Source: Agromyces bauzanensis (GTDB taxonomy: Bacteria > Actinomycetota > Actinomycetes > Actinomycetales > Microbacteriaceae). Taken from it: a stretch of 64,000 nt of DNA. The stretch spans positions 1-64,000 of the forward strand of contig NZ_BMMD01000005.1 in NCBI RefSeq assembly GCF_014645655.1, given 5' to 3'. Position 1 is the stretch's first letter; every line of letters starts with the position of its first letter. Both the position numbers and the translations under genes were made by a program. The notes below the pieces were generated by a model that made no database searches, had not been told where the DNA came from, and worked only from the letters and a program-made list of their open reading frames with translations. Shown piece after piece: positions 1-7,209 of the stretch.

Positions 1-20
1 GCACCGAACCCGAATACTCA

Positions 21-87
21 GTGGCGCTCAACGACAAGATCGCGTCGACGAGCAAGTGGCGCTCAACCGCGATACCCATGGCGCTCA
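21..87. repeat. short direct repeats GTGGCGCTCAAC
   Basis: The 12-base word GTGGCGCTCAAC occurs at 21-32 and 56-67, and a shorter form (TGGCGCTCA) at 79-87. The copies lie in the same direction, just past the 3' end of the small membrane-protein gene. Their role is unknown. They could be the edge of a larger repeat that starts outside the window. Confidence 0.4.
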
Positions 88-323
88 GAGAAGCGAATAT
101 TCAGCACGATGAACGCCACGATCGTGAGACCCGCCGCGACGAGGCCGAAAACGGCCCACCCGCGAGCCCCACGGAGACCGGCGATGCCGGTGACCACCGC
201 CCCGAGAAGACCGATCGGGAGAAACACGAGCCCCAGGATGCGCACCCAGTTCGGCGGGTCGAGCGGCGTGGCCGACAGCACCCAGAGCCAGGCGAACGCC
301 GCGAGCGCGACGAGACCGAACAC
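63..323 (-). CDS. small membrane protein, possibly 5'-truncated
   Basis: This encodes an 86-aa hydrophobic protein with about three predicted membrane helices (roughly residues 2-17, 27-49 and 54-75) and a charged C-terminus ending near RFSERHGYRG. I do not recognise the family. The only start in this frame is a GTG at 323. The frame stays open upstream for about 15 hydrophilic codons (ending TPGRLGA) before a stop, which suggests that an original N-terminus was lost. It sits at the edge of a decayed accessory region. It is either a real small integral membrane protein or a remnant. Confidence 0.45.
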   Translation of the reverse strand: MFGLVALAAFAWLWVLSATPLDPPNWVRILGLVFLPIGLLGAVVTGIAGLRGARGWAVFGLVAAGLTIVAFIVLNIRFSERHGYRG

Positions 324-540
324 CGCGCCCAGCCGACCCGGAGTCTTCGACGGACCGGACGCGGATCACGCACATTTCAGAGGGATCGATTTGAGCACTT
401 TGCTCCGTATGGACCGCTCTATGCCGATATAGCTAGCAACATGCTCAATCGTACGCCGACGCGCGATGACGGCAACCCGTGCCCGGACGGCATCCCTCCC
501 GCGGTGATCATCGACAGCTCGAGCGTCCGCGAAGTGCTGG

Positions 541-912
541 TCAGTCCAAGGGAAAGGTGTGCTTGTCGAGCCACAGCTCGACGTCGTGCGGAGGCGGTGG
601 GTTCGCGCCGGCGATGAGCCGAATGTAGTGGTCGGCGTCCTCGGCGTCGGCGCGCAGGTCGTAGCCGTTGATCTCATAGAAGGCGACCGTGACGAACCAG
701 CTCAACCGCTTGTTTCCGTCCAACAGCGGATGGTTGTGGTTGATCGCGCTCATCAGGACGGCCGCCTTCTGGTGAATCCCTGGGTAGACCTCCTCGCCGA
801 ACACGGGCATCGGGGACGCCAGCGCAGACAGCAGGCCATTGCGATCCCGGTAGTGAAATCCCTCATCCTCGACGAGGTCGTCGACGTCTTCCGGCTCGAT
901 GTACTCCGTCAC
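541..912 (-). CDS. doc: Doc-type toxin (Fic/DOC family) of a toxin-antitoxin pair
   Basis: This 123-aa protein has the length of a single-domain Doc toxin. The Fic/DOC active-site motif is visible at residues 61-69 as HPLLDGNKR, with catalytic H61, acidic D65 and the G-N-K-R anion-binding turn. Doc proteins of this type phosphorylate EF-Tu and halt translation when not bound by their antitoxin (family knowledge). The GTG start at 912 overlaps the antitoxin stop in a GTGA arrangement, so the two are translationally coupled. The antitoxin comes first, as is usual for a self-regulated pair. Another Fic-type modification is possible, but Doc fits the length and partner best. Confidence 0.88.
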   Translation of the reverse strand: MTEYIEPEDVDDLVEDEGFHYRDRNGLLSALASPMPVFGEEVYPGIHQKAAVLMSAINHNHPLLDGNKRLSWFVTVAFYEINGYDLRADAEDADHYIRLIAGANPPPPHDVELWLDKHTFPLD

Positions 913-1112
913 CGGGACAGCCGGTCGAGCAGCTCAGCGTCGCGGTCGCGGACCCGATCGAAGGCGCGGCGTACCCGCTCGCGCCGGATCGTGCGAGCGT
1001 CCAGCTCGAGCACGGCCTTCTCGATCACGCTGTTCTTGCTCTGCCCCATCAGGGAGGCGAGCTCGGTGAGCTTCGTTTCCGCCTCTGGCGAAAGGCGCAC
1101 AGTGCGGGCCAT
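909..1112 (-). CDS. ribbon-helix-helix antitoxin partner of Doc
   Basis: This 67-aa protein begins MARTVRLSPEAE. Its first 45 residues have the beta-strand then two-helix pattern of a MetJ/CopG ribbon-helix-helix DNA-binding protein, followed by an Arg- and Asp-rich tail that would bind the toxin. ATG at 1112 is preferred: it gives the compact RHH length, whereas the longer open frame upstream (to 1361) is low-complexity Arg-rich sequence. It precedes doc with a 4-base overlap. A perfect-ended palindrome 18 bp upstream is the likely operator for autoregulation by the antitoxin or antitoxin-toxin complex. Confidence 0.82.
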   Translation of the reverse strand: MARTVRLSPEAETKLTELASLMGQSKNSVIEKAVLELDARTIRRERVRRAFDRVRDRDAELLDRLSR

Positions 1113-1130
1113 GACGGTTCCTCTCCTCGT

Positions 1131-1150
1131 GGTGTCATCATGATACCACC
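1131..1150. promoter_or_regulatory. palindromic operator of the RHH-doc operon
   Basis: This is an imperfect 20-bp palindrome: GGTG..ATCA meets TGAT..CACC, with 16 of 20 positions symmetric and mismatches only at positions 5-6 and 15-16. It lies 18 bp upstream of the antitoxin ATG. RHH antitoxins bind such inverted repeats. The regulatory role is inferred. Confidence 0.6.
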
Positions 1151-1215
1151 GACGTAGCGCGGCTGCACCGTACCGCGTCCACGGCAACGCATGACCGGAC
1201 GTCGTGCGCACGGCG

Positions 1216-1860
1216 TCATCGACCGATCGACGGCCCTCCGGGCTGAGACGGCCCGACGTGGGGCGCCGAAGGGTCGTACGGCCTGCCCGGGTTATACGGG
1301 TCAACCGCTGGCGCCCGCCGAGGCTCCTGGATCCGTACTTCCGGCGCGAGACTCGCATCACGGGCGCGGGTCATGAGGCGGGTCGCGGTGCTCTGACTGA
1401 TCTTGAGAGTGTCGGCGACGAGCTTGAGCGGGGGGTAGCTGATTGCCGTCGCGACGCGATAGACGGCGATCGCGGCGTACAGGGACTCCAAGGGTTCGCG
1501 CTCCTCCTCCGCCAGCACGCGGCTGAGAAAGTCTCGCACCGGGATGCGGTCGCGATCACCGACACCCTCCCCGCCGACGTCCACCGTGACAACCTCGAGC
1601 GCCGACCTCGTCATGATCCAATGCGTGCGCACCTCGCGGAGCACCTGGCTGGTGATGTCGACGCCTTCCCCTTCGCGTTCGAGAGCGGCGAACACGACGG
1701 CAGTGCGGCCGAGCGCAGCATCCCACTCCACACGCACGGTGATCGTGCCGGGCACGTCCTGCTCGCCCGACACGCGCGCATGCCAGGACTTCGGCAGCGT
1801 TACGCGGCTGCCGAGATCAATGCGTTCGTCACTGATGTCAAATGCCTCGACGTCTGCCAT
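1216..1860 (-). CDS. hypothetical protein with helix-turn-helix motif
   Basis: This 214-aa protein, read from the ATG at 1860 (MADVEAFDISD), is of unknown function. A longer form from 1920 would add 20 residues of unclear value. The first half is beta-rich and acidic. Around residues 140-175 there is a helix-turn-helix (VADTLKISQSTATRLMTRA) like that of replication or regulatory proteins that test DNA with a recognition helix. The last 40 residues are Pro/Gly-rich and probably disordered. It stands alone between the toxin-antitoxin pair and the island remnants. A phage or plasmid regulatory origin is plausible but unproven. Confidence 0.6.
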   Translation of the reverse strand: MADVEAFDISDERIDLGSRVTLPKSWHARVSGEQDVPGTITVRVEWDAALGRTAVVFAALEREGEGVDITSQVLREVRTHWIMTRSALEVVTVDVGGEGVGDRDRIPVRDFLSRVLAEEEREPLESLYAAIAVYRVATAISYPPLKLVADTLKISQSTATRLMTRARDASLAPEVRIQEPRRAPAVDPYNPGRPYDPSAPHVGPSQPGGPSIGR

Positions 1861-2014
1861 AGGGCCCACTATTCCAGGTTCGCCGCCGATTCGCGAAGAA
1901 GAGTGTCGATCTTGGCTCACATGTGTGCAACCTTGCGACGAAGGGAGACTGACACTGCTGGCTCAGAAAGGGAAGGGCTATGAACCACTCACCGGAGCAC
2001 CTTGTGTTAAGACG

Positions 2015-2145
2015 ATGAAGGATGCCGCCAAGCTCGTCGGCGTCGACTACCGCACGATCAAGCTCGGCATCGAGAGCGGGACCATTCCCACGGTCCAGCT
2101 TGGCCCGCATACCAGGTCGCTGGACTATCGGTACCGAGAAGCGCT
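2015..2145 (+). pseudogene. excisionase-like HTH fragment
   Basis: From 2015 the plus strand reads MKDAAKLVGVDYRTIKLGIE followed by SGTIPTVQLGPHTR. This is the winged-helix/MerR-like pattern of small excisionases (HTH_17 type). After the Leu-Gly-Pro-His-Thr-Arg segment (about 2113) the homologous C-terminus (usually an Arg-Ile-Pro turn and a helix) is replaced by unrelated sequence. No good ribosome site is seen. It is most likely the 5' part of an xis-type gene cut by a rearrangement. The same point ends the opposite-strand Abi-like ORF, so the junction lies near 2110-2140. Confidence 0.5.
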
Positions 2146-2405
2146 ACGCGCCACAGATGATCGACCGCCTCACCAAGCGAAGCCTTCGGTTTGTTGGTCA
2201 GAGTCCGACAGAGCGCTTCAAGGGCCTTTACGGGCTCGCGGATCGCGGGGAGGCAGTCGGCCGGTCGACTATTGAGCGCGTCAAGTCCACGCTGATACTG
2301 CCGCCGAACCGACGCGAACGCATGACTCCGACCGGGGTCATCGAGATCGAGTTCGAAGTCTGCAGCTTCCGGGTCGAACGGCTCGAACTTTCCGTCCACC
2401 AGCAA
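2058..2405 (-). CDS. short Abi-like ORF downstream of the P-loop ATPase, probably 3'-truncated
   Basis: This ORF of 115 codons starts at TTG 2405 (or GTG 2399), 8 bp after the ATPase stop, with a purine-rich GAAGAGCGGA ahead of it. Residues 30-85 (QYQRGLDALNSRPADCLPAI, then a helix with KALEAL and KPKASLGEAVDHL) resemble the C-terminal helical domain of abortive-infection proteins, which carry repeated A/L-rich helices and a K-x-K-x-S/T-L-G segment. The last 30 residues look random and overlap the excisionase fragment on the other strand, so the 3' end was probably lost by recombination. Family assignment is by pattern only. Confidence 0.42.
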   Translation of the reverse strand: MLVDGKFEPFDPEAADFELDLDDPGRSHAFASVRRQYQRGLDALNSRPADCLPAIREPVKALEALCRTLTNKPKASLGEAVDHLWRVALLGTDSPATWYAGQAGPWEWSRSRCRA

Positions 2406-2413
2406 TCCGCTCT

Positions 2414-4696
2414 TCAGTCCGAGTTCAGACTAAGCGCCCACCACGCACCGCGATGGACAATTAGTGGAAGATCAGGGTTCACTGAAAGATTCGAATTTAG
2501 GTACCTAAACTCATGGTCTCTCGTCTCAGCACTGCGGTCGTGGCCAATCGCCGAGCACTCGAAGAGGATCTGTACGGCTTCAAGGACAGGGAGATCCGAC
2601 CCGCGAGTTTGGGCGAAATTCGAGAGGCTGTGTAGCGTGAAGGACCTCTTCCGCAGGGCAGAGAACAACCCGAACACGCCGTCTACGTGATCAGGCTTGA
2701 GGTATCCCTGGAGTTCGTCCTTGAGTTCGGGAACAAAGTAGTCAGTCGAGTATTCGTTCAGGGCCTTCTGAATAAGGCTAGTGGTTACTGCGGAGCGCCC
2801 GACTTTACGTTGAACTTTCGTAAGGAGGGCGATCAAATCGCGTGGAGTTCGCCGGGTATGTTCGACGAGATACGGCCACATGTCTGTTTGATGCTTCCCG
2901 ACGGAAGCCTTGTGCGGCAGCAGATCTCTAATCGGATCGTCTCCCACATAGCCACTGAGACGCGCACGGTGCAGGATCAGAGCCTCCAACGAGGCCTCAT
3001 CAGGCTCGTCTGAGATGGCCGACCATCGAAGAGTGACCGCGAAGTTTTGGCGAATTTTGTTCTTATTCGGACTGCTGAGCCGCTCATATAGATCTGCTCG
3101 ACACAGGAGGACGATCTTTATTGCGCTTTTCGCCCTATAGAACGCCTCGTTGAGTGATTCGACCTCTCCTAACAGCGCTGATAAGGACGCATATGTACGG
3201 TCGTCGGGCGACAGCAGCTCGTCGAGCCCGTCGATGATCTGAATGTGGCGGCTCTCGGTGCTGAACGTGGATGCAATCTGCTCCACTCTTCCCGCCGCAT
3301 CTGTGAGTTGCACTTGACGTGTCGAGAATTCCGCATCGACGGATGCACCGTACACAGACGGCAAGCCGCCTTTCAGCGCAACGTTGACGGATCGGAGACT
3401 CAATTCGGTGAGGTTCTTACTTGGGATCAGGCTCTCCTTGACGAGGAGTCTTTTCAAGCGCTCGCACTCGGCAGCATCCTGCGGGTCGGCGCCGACATCG
3501 GTGAGCATCGACTGAAATACTCTGAGCAGTAGGAGCCAGCGCCAGCTGAGACGGAGAAGCTGAAGTGATGAATCATCAGACGCAAGCTGGCTAAGCGTGC
3601 CATATGGGAAGTCTTTGAGGTCGATTAGGTCGACGAACAGATTGGGATCAAGGTCCGCCCTCCGGACGAGATGCTCACCGATGGCGGACTTTCCCGAGCC
3701 CTTGTGACCAAGCACAACATATTCGCTGCCTTCGACGAGCGAGCGCGCCACGTCTCGATTGTCGTAGAAGCCCTCAAGCAGGAGTTGCGGTGCTCTTGCG
3801 CTCTCAGCGCCCGCGGACGCGTACCCGAACTGGATGTCGGCGAAAGAGACACCTTGCGGCTCGGGTGGGAACAGATCGACCACACTACGGCCGTGACCCG
3901 GCCGCTCCTTAAGCACCACATAGCCAGCCTGTTCAGCATCGCGAAGAAACTCTCCGAATCGCTGGTACCGCAACGCGCCCTCGGAGAAAGTCGCGTCCCA
4001 CTGGATGAGCAGCTGCTTTGCACGAGAGGCGTTTGTAGCGGTCCCGTTCTCATGTCGTTCGGTAACGATCCTCCGCAATGCAGCGAAGGCCTCGTCGAGA
4101 GGAATCGCCTTGACCGCTAAGCCAGCCTCATTCGCACCATCTAGCCGCCGTTGGTCTTGGGTCGCCGAGGGGATCTGAGATTTCGAAGCGAGCTCGGCCG
4201 CGCCACCCTGGTTGGCAACTGAGAGCGTGAAGTCCGGCATTTCCGGCTTATCGAGCACAGAGACGTACCCCGCACGTTGAGCCGCCATGCAAAATTCCTT
4301 GAAGGTTCGATAGCCCAAAGCTGACTGATCGAAGTAGACACCGAGCGCGTCAGACAACATGGGCTTGACGTATGCGCCCTTTGCCACCGCCCCGCGCGAA
4401 GCAAAGTGCTGGACGACCTCGGAGAGCACCCGAAACTCGGTATTTACCGTCCCCAGTACGATGTCCGAGTTCTTGTGTACGCTCACCACCCGGAGATAGC
4501 CAGCTTCGGCCCCCGCAGTAACCAATCTTCTGAAGGTGCTGTAGCCGAAGTCAGCCTCCACGATCTTGTGACCGAGCGTTACTTGGGCGCGAGATTTCAC
4601 AATGGCACCCGTTGGTAGGATGCGTCGGTCCTCGAACTCTCCGACGGTGTCGGCGATCAAGGTCCAGATGGCCTCGACGGGCCCTCCACTGACCAT
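2414..4696 (-). CDS. LOTUS/OST-HTH-like repeat protein with P-loop ATPase, putative defence gene
   Basis: This 760-aa protein has no confident family name. The N-terminal third holds three winged-helix-like repeats, each ending in a similar helix: GYSTFRRLVTAGAEAGYL near 51-68, GYRTFKEFCMAAQRAGYV near 128-145 and RYQRFGEFLRDAEQAGYV near 243-260. The Y-x-x-F..L/F pattern is typical of LOTUS/OST-HTH domains, which bind RNA. A P-loop ATPase follows, with Walker A GHKGSGKS at 330-337 and a Walker B-like IIDGLDE at 487-493, resembling the Sll1717/STAND-like NTPases often found in anti-phage loci. The C-terminal 250 residues are helical. Base composition is clearly less GC-rich than in the core genes. 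ATG 4696 follows an AGAAGGGG ribosome site. A nucleic-acid-sensing defence ATPase is my inference. Confidence 0.6.
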   Translation of the reverse strand: MVSGGPVEAIWTLIADTVGEFEDRRILPTGAIVKSRAQVTLGHKIVEADFGYSTFRRLVTAGAEAGYLRVVSVHKNSDIVLGTVNTEFRVLSEVVQHFASRGAVAKGAYVKPMLSDALGVYFDQSALGYRTFKEFCMAAQRAGYVSVLDKPEMPDFTLSVANQGGAAELASKSQIPSATQDQRRLDGANEAGLAVKAIPLDEAFAALRRIVTERHENGTATNASRAKQLLIQWDATFSEGALRYQRFGEFLRDAEQAGYVVLKERPGHGRSVVDLFPPEPQGVSFADIQFGYASAGAESARAPQLLLEGFYDNRDVARSLVEGSEYVVLGHKGSGKSAIGEHLVRRADLDPNLFVDLIDLKDFPYGTLSQLASDDSSLQLLRLSWRWLLLLRVFQSMLTDVGADPQDAAECERLKRLLVKESLIPSKNLTELSLRSVNVALKGGLPSVYGASVDAEFSTRQVQLTDAAGRVEQIASTFSTESRHIQIIDGLDELLSPDDRTYASLSALLGEVESLNEAFYRAKSAIKIVLLCRADLYERLSSPNKNKIRQNFAVTLRWSAISDEPDEASLEALILHRARLSGYVGDDPIRDLLPHKASVGKHQTDMWPYLVEHTRRTPRDLIALLTKVQRKVGRSAVTTSLIQKALNEYSTDYFVPELKDELQGYLKPDHVDGVFGLFSALRKRSFTLHSLSNFAQTRGSDLPVLEAVQILFECSAIGHDRSAETRDHEFRYLNSNLSVNPDLPLIVHRGAWWALSLNSD

Positions 4697-5147
4697 TCAT
4701 TTTCCCCTTCTGAAATGGCACTTGTTGCCCCTGCGCTCGCCCGACGGCGCCCGCACCCACCTTCCTATCATCATGACGATCTCGAGGCCTGACGCGGACC
4801 GAGACGACTCGCCGAGGACGGATCGCCACGGTGAGCCACTTCAATAGGCGGTCGGATATCTCATAGCGGTGATGCGCGGCCGATCAACTAACAGACCATC
4901 CTTCGGGACCGTGACGGATTTCTGTGCTGCGACCTAATGTGCCGCTTCTCCGGCCATCCACCGCCAGTGGTCGCAATTTCGTCTGGGGATCTCGAGAACA
5001 TGCCCACTCGCGGTATCGAACGTCGCTACATCCCCATCACACGCCCCGCACTCGGCGCGCCAACCACCGGCCCGGTCGCCATCGCCGTCTCCCGGTTCCG
5101 CGCCGCGCGCCGCATCTCCGCCTGAGCTGCGCGCACAGCATCCTGCA
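4697..5147. other. intergenic or decayed stretch between ATPase and integrase remnant
   Basis: I find no convincing gene in these 450 bases. Open frames here are short, Arg/Pro/His-rich and lack motifs. The first 60 bases must hold the promoter of the minus-strand ATPase gene. The part near 5000-5147 occupies the place where the N-terminal half of the tyrosine recombinase should be and is presumably its decayed remains. Confidence 0.5.
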
Positions 5148-5703
5148 TCGTCAGTTCGGGCGTGCCTCGCTGGGCGAGGCCACGGGACTGCGCGTGCGCA
5201 GCGTGAACCGACTGCGTCGACGCTTGGTCATCGAGGAGAACGCGGTAATGATCGCCTACGAGATCCACGTCGGCACGCCCAAGACGCACGAGAAGCGCTC
5301 GGTCCCCTACCCCGAGCGTCTCGCTCCTATGATCGAGGAAGCCTGCGCCGGCAAGGGCCCGGAAGGGCTGCTGTTCGGTGACGGGGTCAACCACATGCGC
5401 AACTCTGGCGACAAGGGATGGTTCGCGAACGCGGTCCGGCGCGCGCAGGCGTTCGATCCGTCAATCCCCCGGCTCACTCCTCACGACCTTCGGCACACCG
5501 CCGCATCGCTCGCGATCAGCTCGGGCGCGAACGTGAAGGCTGTGCAGCGGATGCTCGGCCACGCGTCGGCCGCGATGACGCTGGACACCTACGCCGATCT
5601 CTTCGACGACGATCTGGATGCCGTGGCGACGAGACTGAACGACGCCATGCCGCTGGTGGCACTGCCGACGGGTCCGCAGACCCGGTACGCCCGACCGCGG
5701 TGA
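5148..5703 (+). pseudogene. tyrosine recombinase (phage-type integrase), 5'-truncated
   Basis: The C-terminal catalytic half of a tyrosine integrase is readable to the TGA at 5703. Visible are GEATGLRV, a KTHEKRSVPYP strand turn, the H-x-x-R box as LTPHDLRHTAASLA, the second His in MLGHASAAMTLDTY and its catalytic Tyr, followed by ADLFDDDLD. The SAM-like DNA-binding domain and the first catalytic Arg (normally in TGLRWGE just before the recognisable part) are missing or scrambled. The gene is therefore probably dead. It lies 210 bp from the 3' end of tRNA-Arg, the usual place for an integrase whose att site is the tRNA 3' end. Confidence 0.8.
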
Positions 5704-5869
5704 CCACAGAGAGCAAAACGCTCAGTTTCGAGCCTGGGCGCACGGCACCCCAAAATGCTCGATTTCGGCGCTCCGAGACGTCGAACGAACGCCTTTGAAG
5801 ACCGTCGTCGCTGCCCTCGGAGTTTTTAGAATGCGGGCAAAAAACGGGCAAAAACGCACTTCTGTGTGG

Positions 5870-5898
5870 TCTGACCTCAGAAGAATTCTTTGGTCAGA
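5870..5898. terminator. inverted repeat between integrase remnant and tRNA-Arg
   Basis: TCTGACC at 5870-5876 is complementary to GGTCAGA at 5892-5898, with an AGAATTCT palindrome between them. It lies 14 bp downstream of the 3' end of tRNA-Arg on the minus strand and could end the tRNA transcript. Two copies of CGGGCAAAAA just upstream (5834-5854) look like arm-type sites of an att region. Both readings are tentative. Confidence 0.35.
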
Positions 5899-5912
5899 GG
5901 CAAAAAAGACTG

Positions 5913-5984
5913 TGCCCCTGGAGGGACTCGAACCCCCAACCCTCGCCTTAGGACGGCGCTGCTCTTCCATTGAGCTACAGAGGC
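5913..5984 (-). tRNA. tRNA-Arg (anticodon CCU)
   Basis: This is a 72-nt cloverleaf on the minus strand. The acceptor stem GCCTCTG pairs with CAGGGGC, the discriminator is A, and the T-arm is GGGGGTTCGAGTCCCTC. The anticodon stem GCGCC/GGCG(A) carries the loop GTCCTAA, giving CCT. CCA is not encoded. The integrase remnant beside its 3' end marks it as a likely phage or island attachment site. Confidence 0.93.
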
Positions 5985-6076
5985 TGACCGCACGAGTCTA
6001 CCGGCTCGCGATAGCGTCGTGAACGGCACGAAGGGCGCCGCGGCGGGCGCCGCAGCCGGAGAGCGAGGCGGGCAGC

Positions 6077-6936
6077 ATGACCACGACGGAGACCACGCGG
6101 TTTTGGGTGGGTGCCTCGACGTCGGGCCGACTCGGGTCGCCGTCACGCCGTTCGGCCCCGTAGGCGGCACCGGCGCCGGTGGTCCCTGCTTCCCCGCGTT
6201 CGACGAGTCGGGGTCGTGGATCTTCGCCGCGAACTACTCGGGTGGTCGCCTCACGGCCCACCCGGTGGCTCCGGATGCTCCGGCCGACGCCGTCTTCTCG
6301 ATCGGGTTCGACGGATCGGGCCCGCACGAACGCCAGTCGTCGCCGCGTCCGCATCAGGCCGTTATCGACGCCGCACGCGACCGCCTCCTCGTGCCCGACC
6401 TCGGCTCGGATCGCATCCGCGTGCTCAGGCCGGCCGACCTCCCCGATCGGCTGAGGCACGACGACGACGACGATATCGTCGTGCACGCCGGCGCCGGTCC
6501 CCGACATCTGGTCGTCGCGGGCGATGTCGCGATCGTCGCGAACGAGCTCGACCGCACGGCGAGCCTCGTCGACCTCGCCGAGCGACGGGAACTCTCGTGG
6601 GTGCCCGTCGACGCGACGGTCGCCGCTCGCGGACTCGGCGTCTCGGCCATCCGGCTCACGAGCGCCGGCACCGTTCTCGTCGGCGATCGCGACGCCGACG
6701 CGATCGCCGCACTGCGGTACGACGCCGACGCGCGGTCGCTCGAGCATGTCGCGTCGATCACGACCGGCGGGGGGCATCCGCGCGACCTGCACGTGACGCA
6801 CGACGAACGATTCGCCCTCGTCGCCGACCAGGCCTCGGACTCGATCGCGGTCATCGTGCTCGAGCAGGGCGTGCCGGTCGAGGTGGTGGAGACCCTCAGC
6901 ACTCCCGCGCCGGCATGCCTCGCACGGGTCTGGTAG
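6077..6936 (+). pseudogene. lactonase (beta-propeller, YbhE/6-phosphogluconolactonase type), frameshifted
   Basis: The reading frame ending at 6936 gives propeller repeats typical of the lactonase family: FDESGSWIFAANYSGG, PRPHQAVIDAARDRLLVPDL, GAGPRHL, GHPRDLHVTHDERFALVADQ and the closing SD-x-I-A-V-I segment. The family N-terminus instead appears in another frame from ATG 6077 (MTTTETTRFWVGASTSG) and runs into a stop after about 28 codons. Some 60-70 residues expected between the two parts are absent. The gene therefore carries a small deletion plus a frameshift and is probably inactive. It starts about 90 bp from the tRNA-Arg 5' end. Confidence 0.6.
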
Positions 6937-6987
6937 GCGGGTTTCGAGACCGGCGCTGGCGCGCCCCTTCGACCCGCCGGGACCCGG

Positions 6988-7107
6988 TCAGTTGTAGCCG
7001 AGGATGACGATCGCCGAAGTCGACGGAGCGGGCTCGTCGACGAACCCGATCTCCTCGAGCCGCACCTCGTCCAACGGCTGCGCCATCTCGGTCACCTGCC
7101 TGTTCAT
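6988..7107 (-). CDS. small ORF with leader-core layout (possible peptide precursor)
   Basis: A 39-codon ORF starts at ATG 7107 (MNRQVTEMAQPLDEVRLEEI); an inner ATG preceded by GGCAGG would give 32 aa. It has an acidic, amphipathic N-terminal part (LDEVRLEEIGFVDE) and a hydrophobic neutral C-terminal tail (PSTSAIVILGYN), the layout of a RiPP leader and core. It lies on the same strand 100 bp downstream of the CHAP gene. A 13-codon ORF (MANPVGFAGRRSQ) precedes it at 7139-7180. No maturation enzyme is nearby, and coding status is unproven. Confidence 0.3.
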   Translation of the reverse strand: MNRQVTEMAQPLDEVRLEEIGFVDEPAPSTSAIVILGYN

Positions 7108-7209
7108 GGAAATGACACCGGGACCTCGCACACGGGTTCACTGGCTGCGTCGTCCAGCGAAGCCGACCGGATTCGCCATGGTGTCCACGACGACCCGGTG
7201 CGGCGAGAC

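Noticed and set aside
5148..5703. Full-length active integrase
   Set aside because: The N-terminal domain and first catalytic Arg cannot be found in any frame, so it is called a pseudogene.
1..5900. Second att copy of the tRNA-Arg 3' end
   Set aside because: I looked for a repeat of the 3' end within the first 5.9 kb and saw none, so the other island border must lie outside the window or has been lost.
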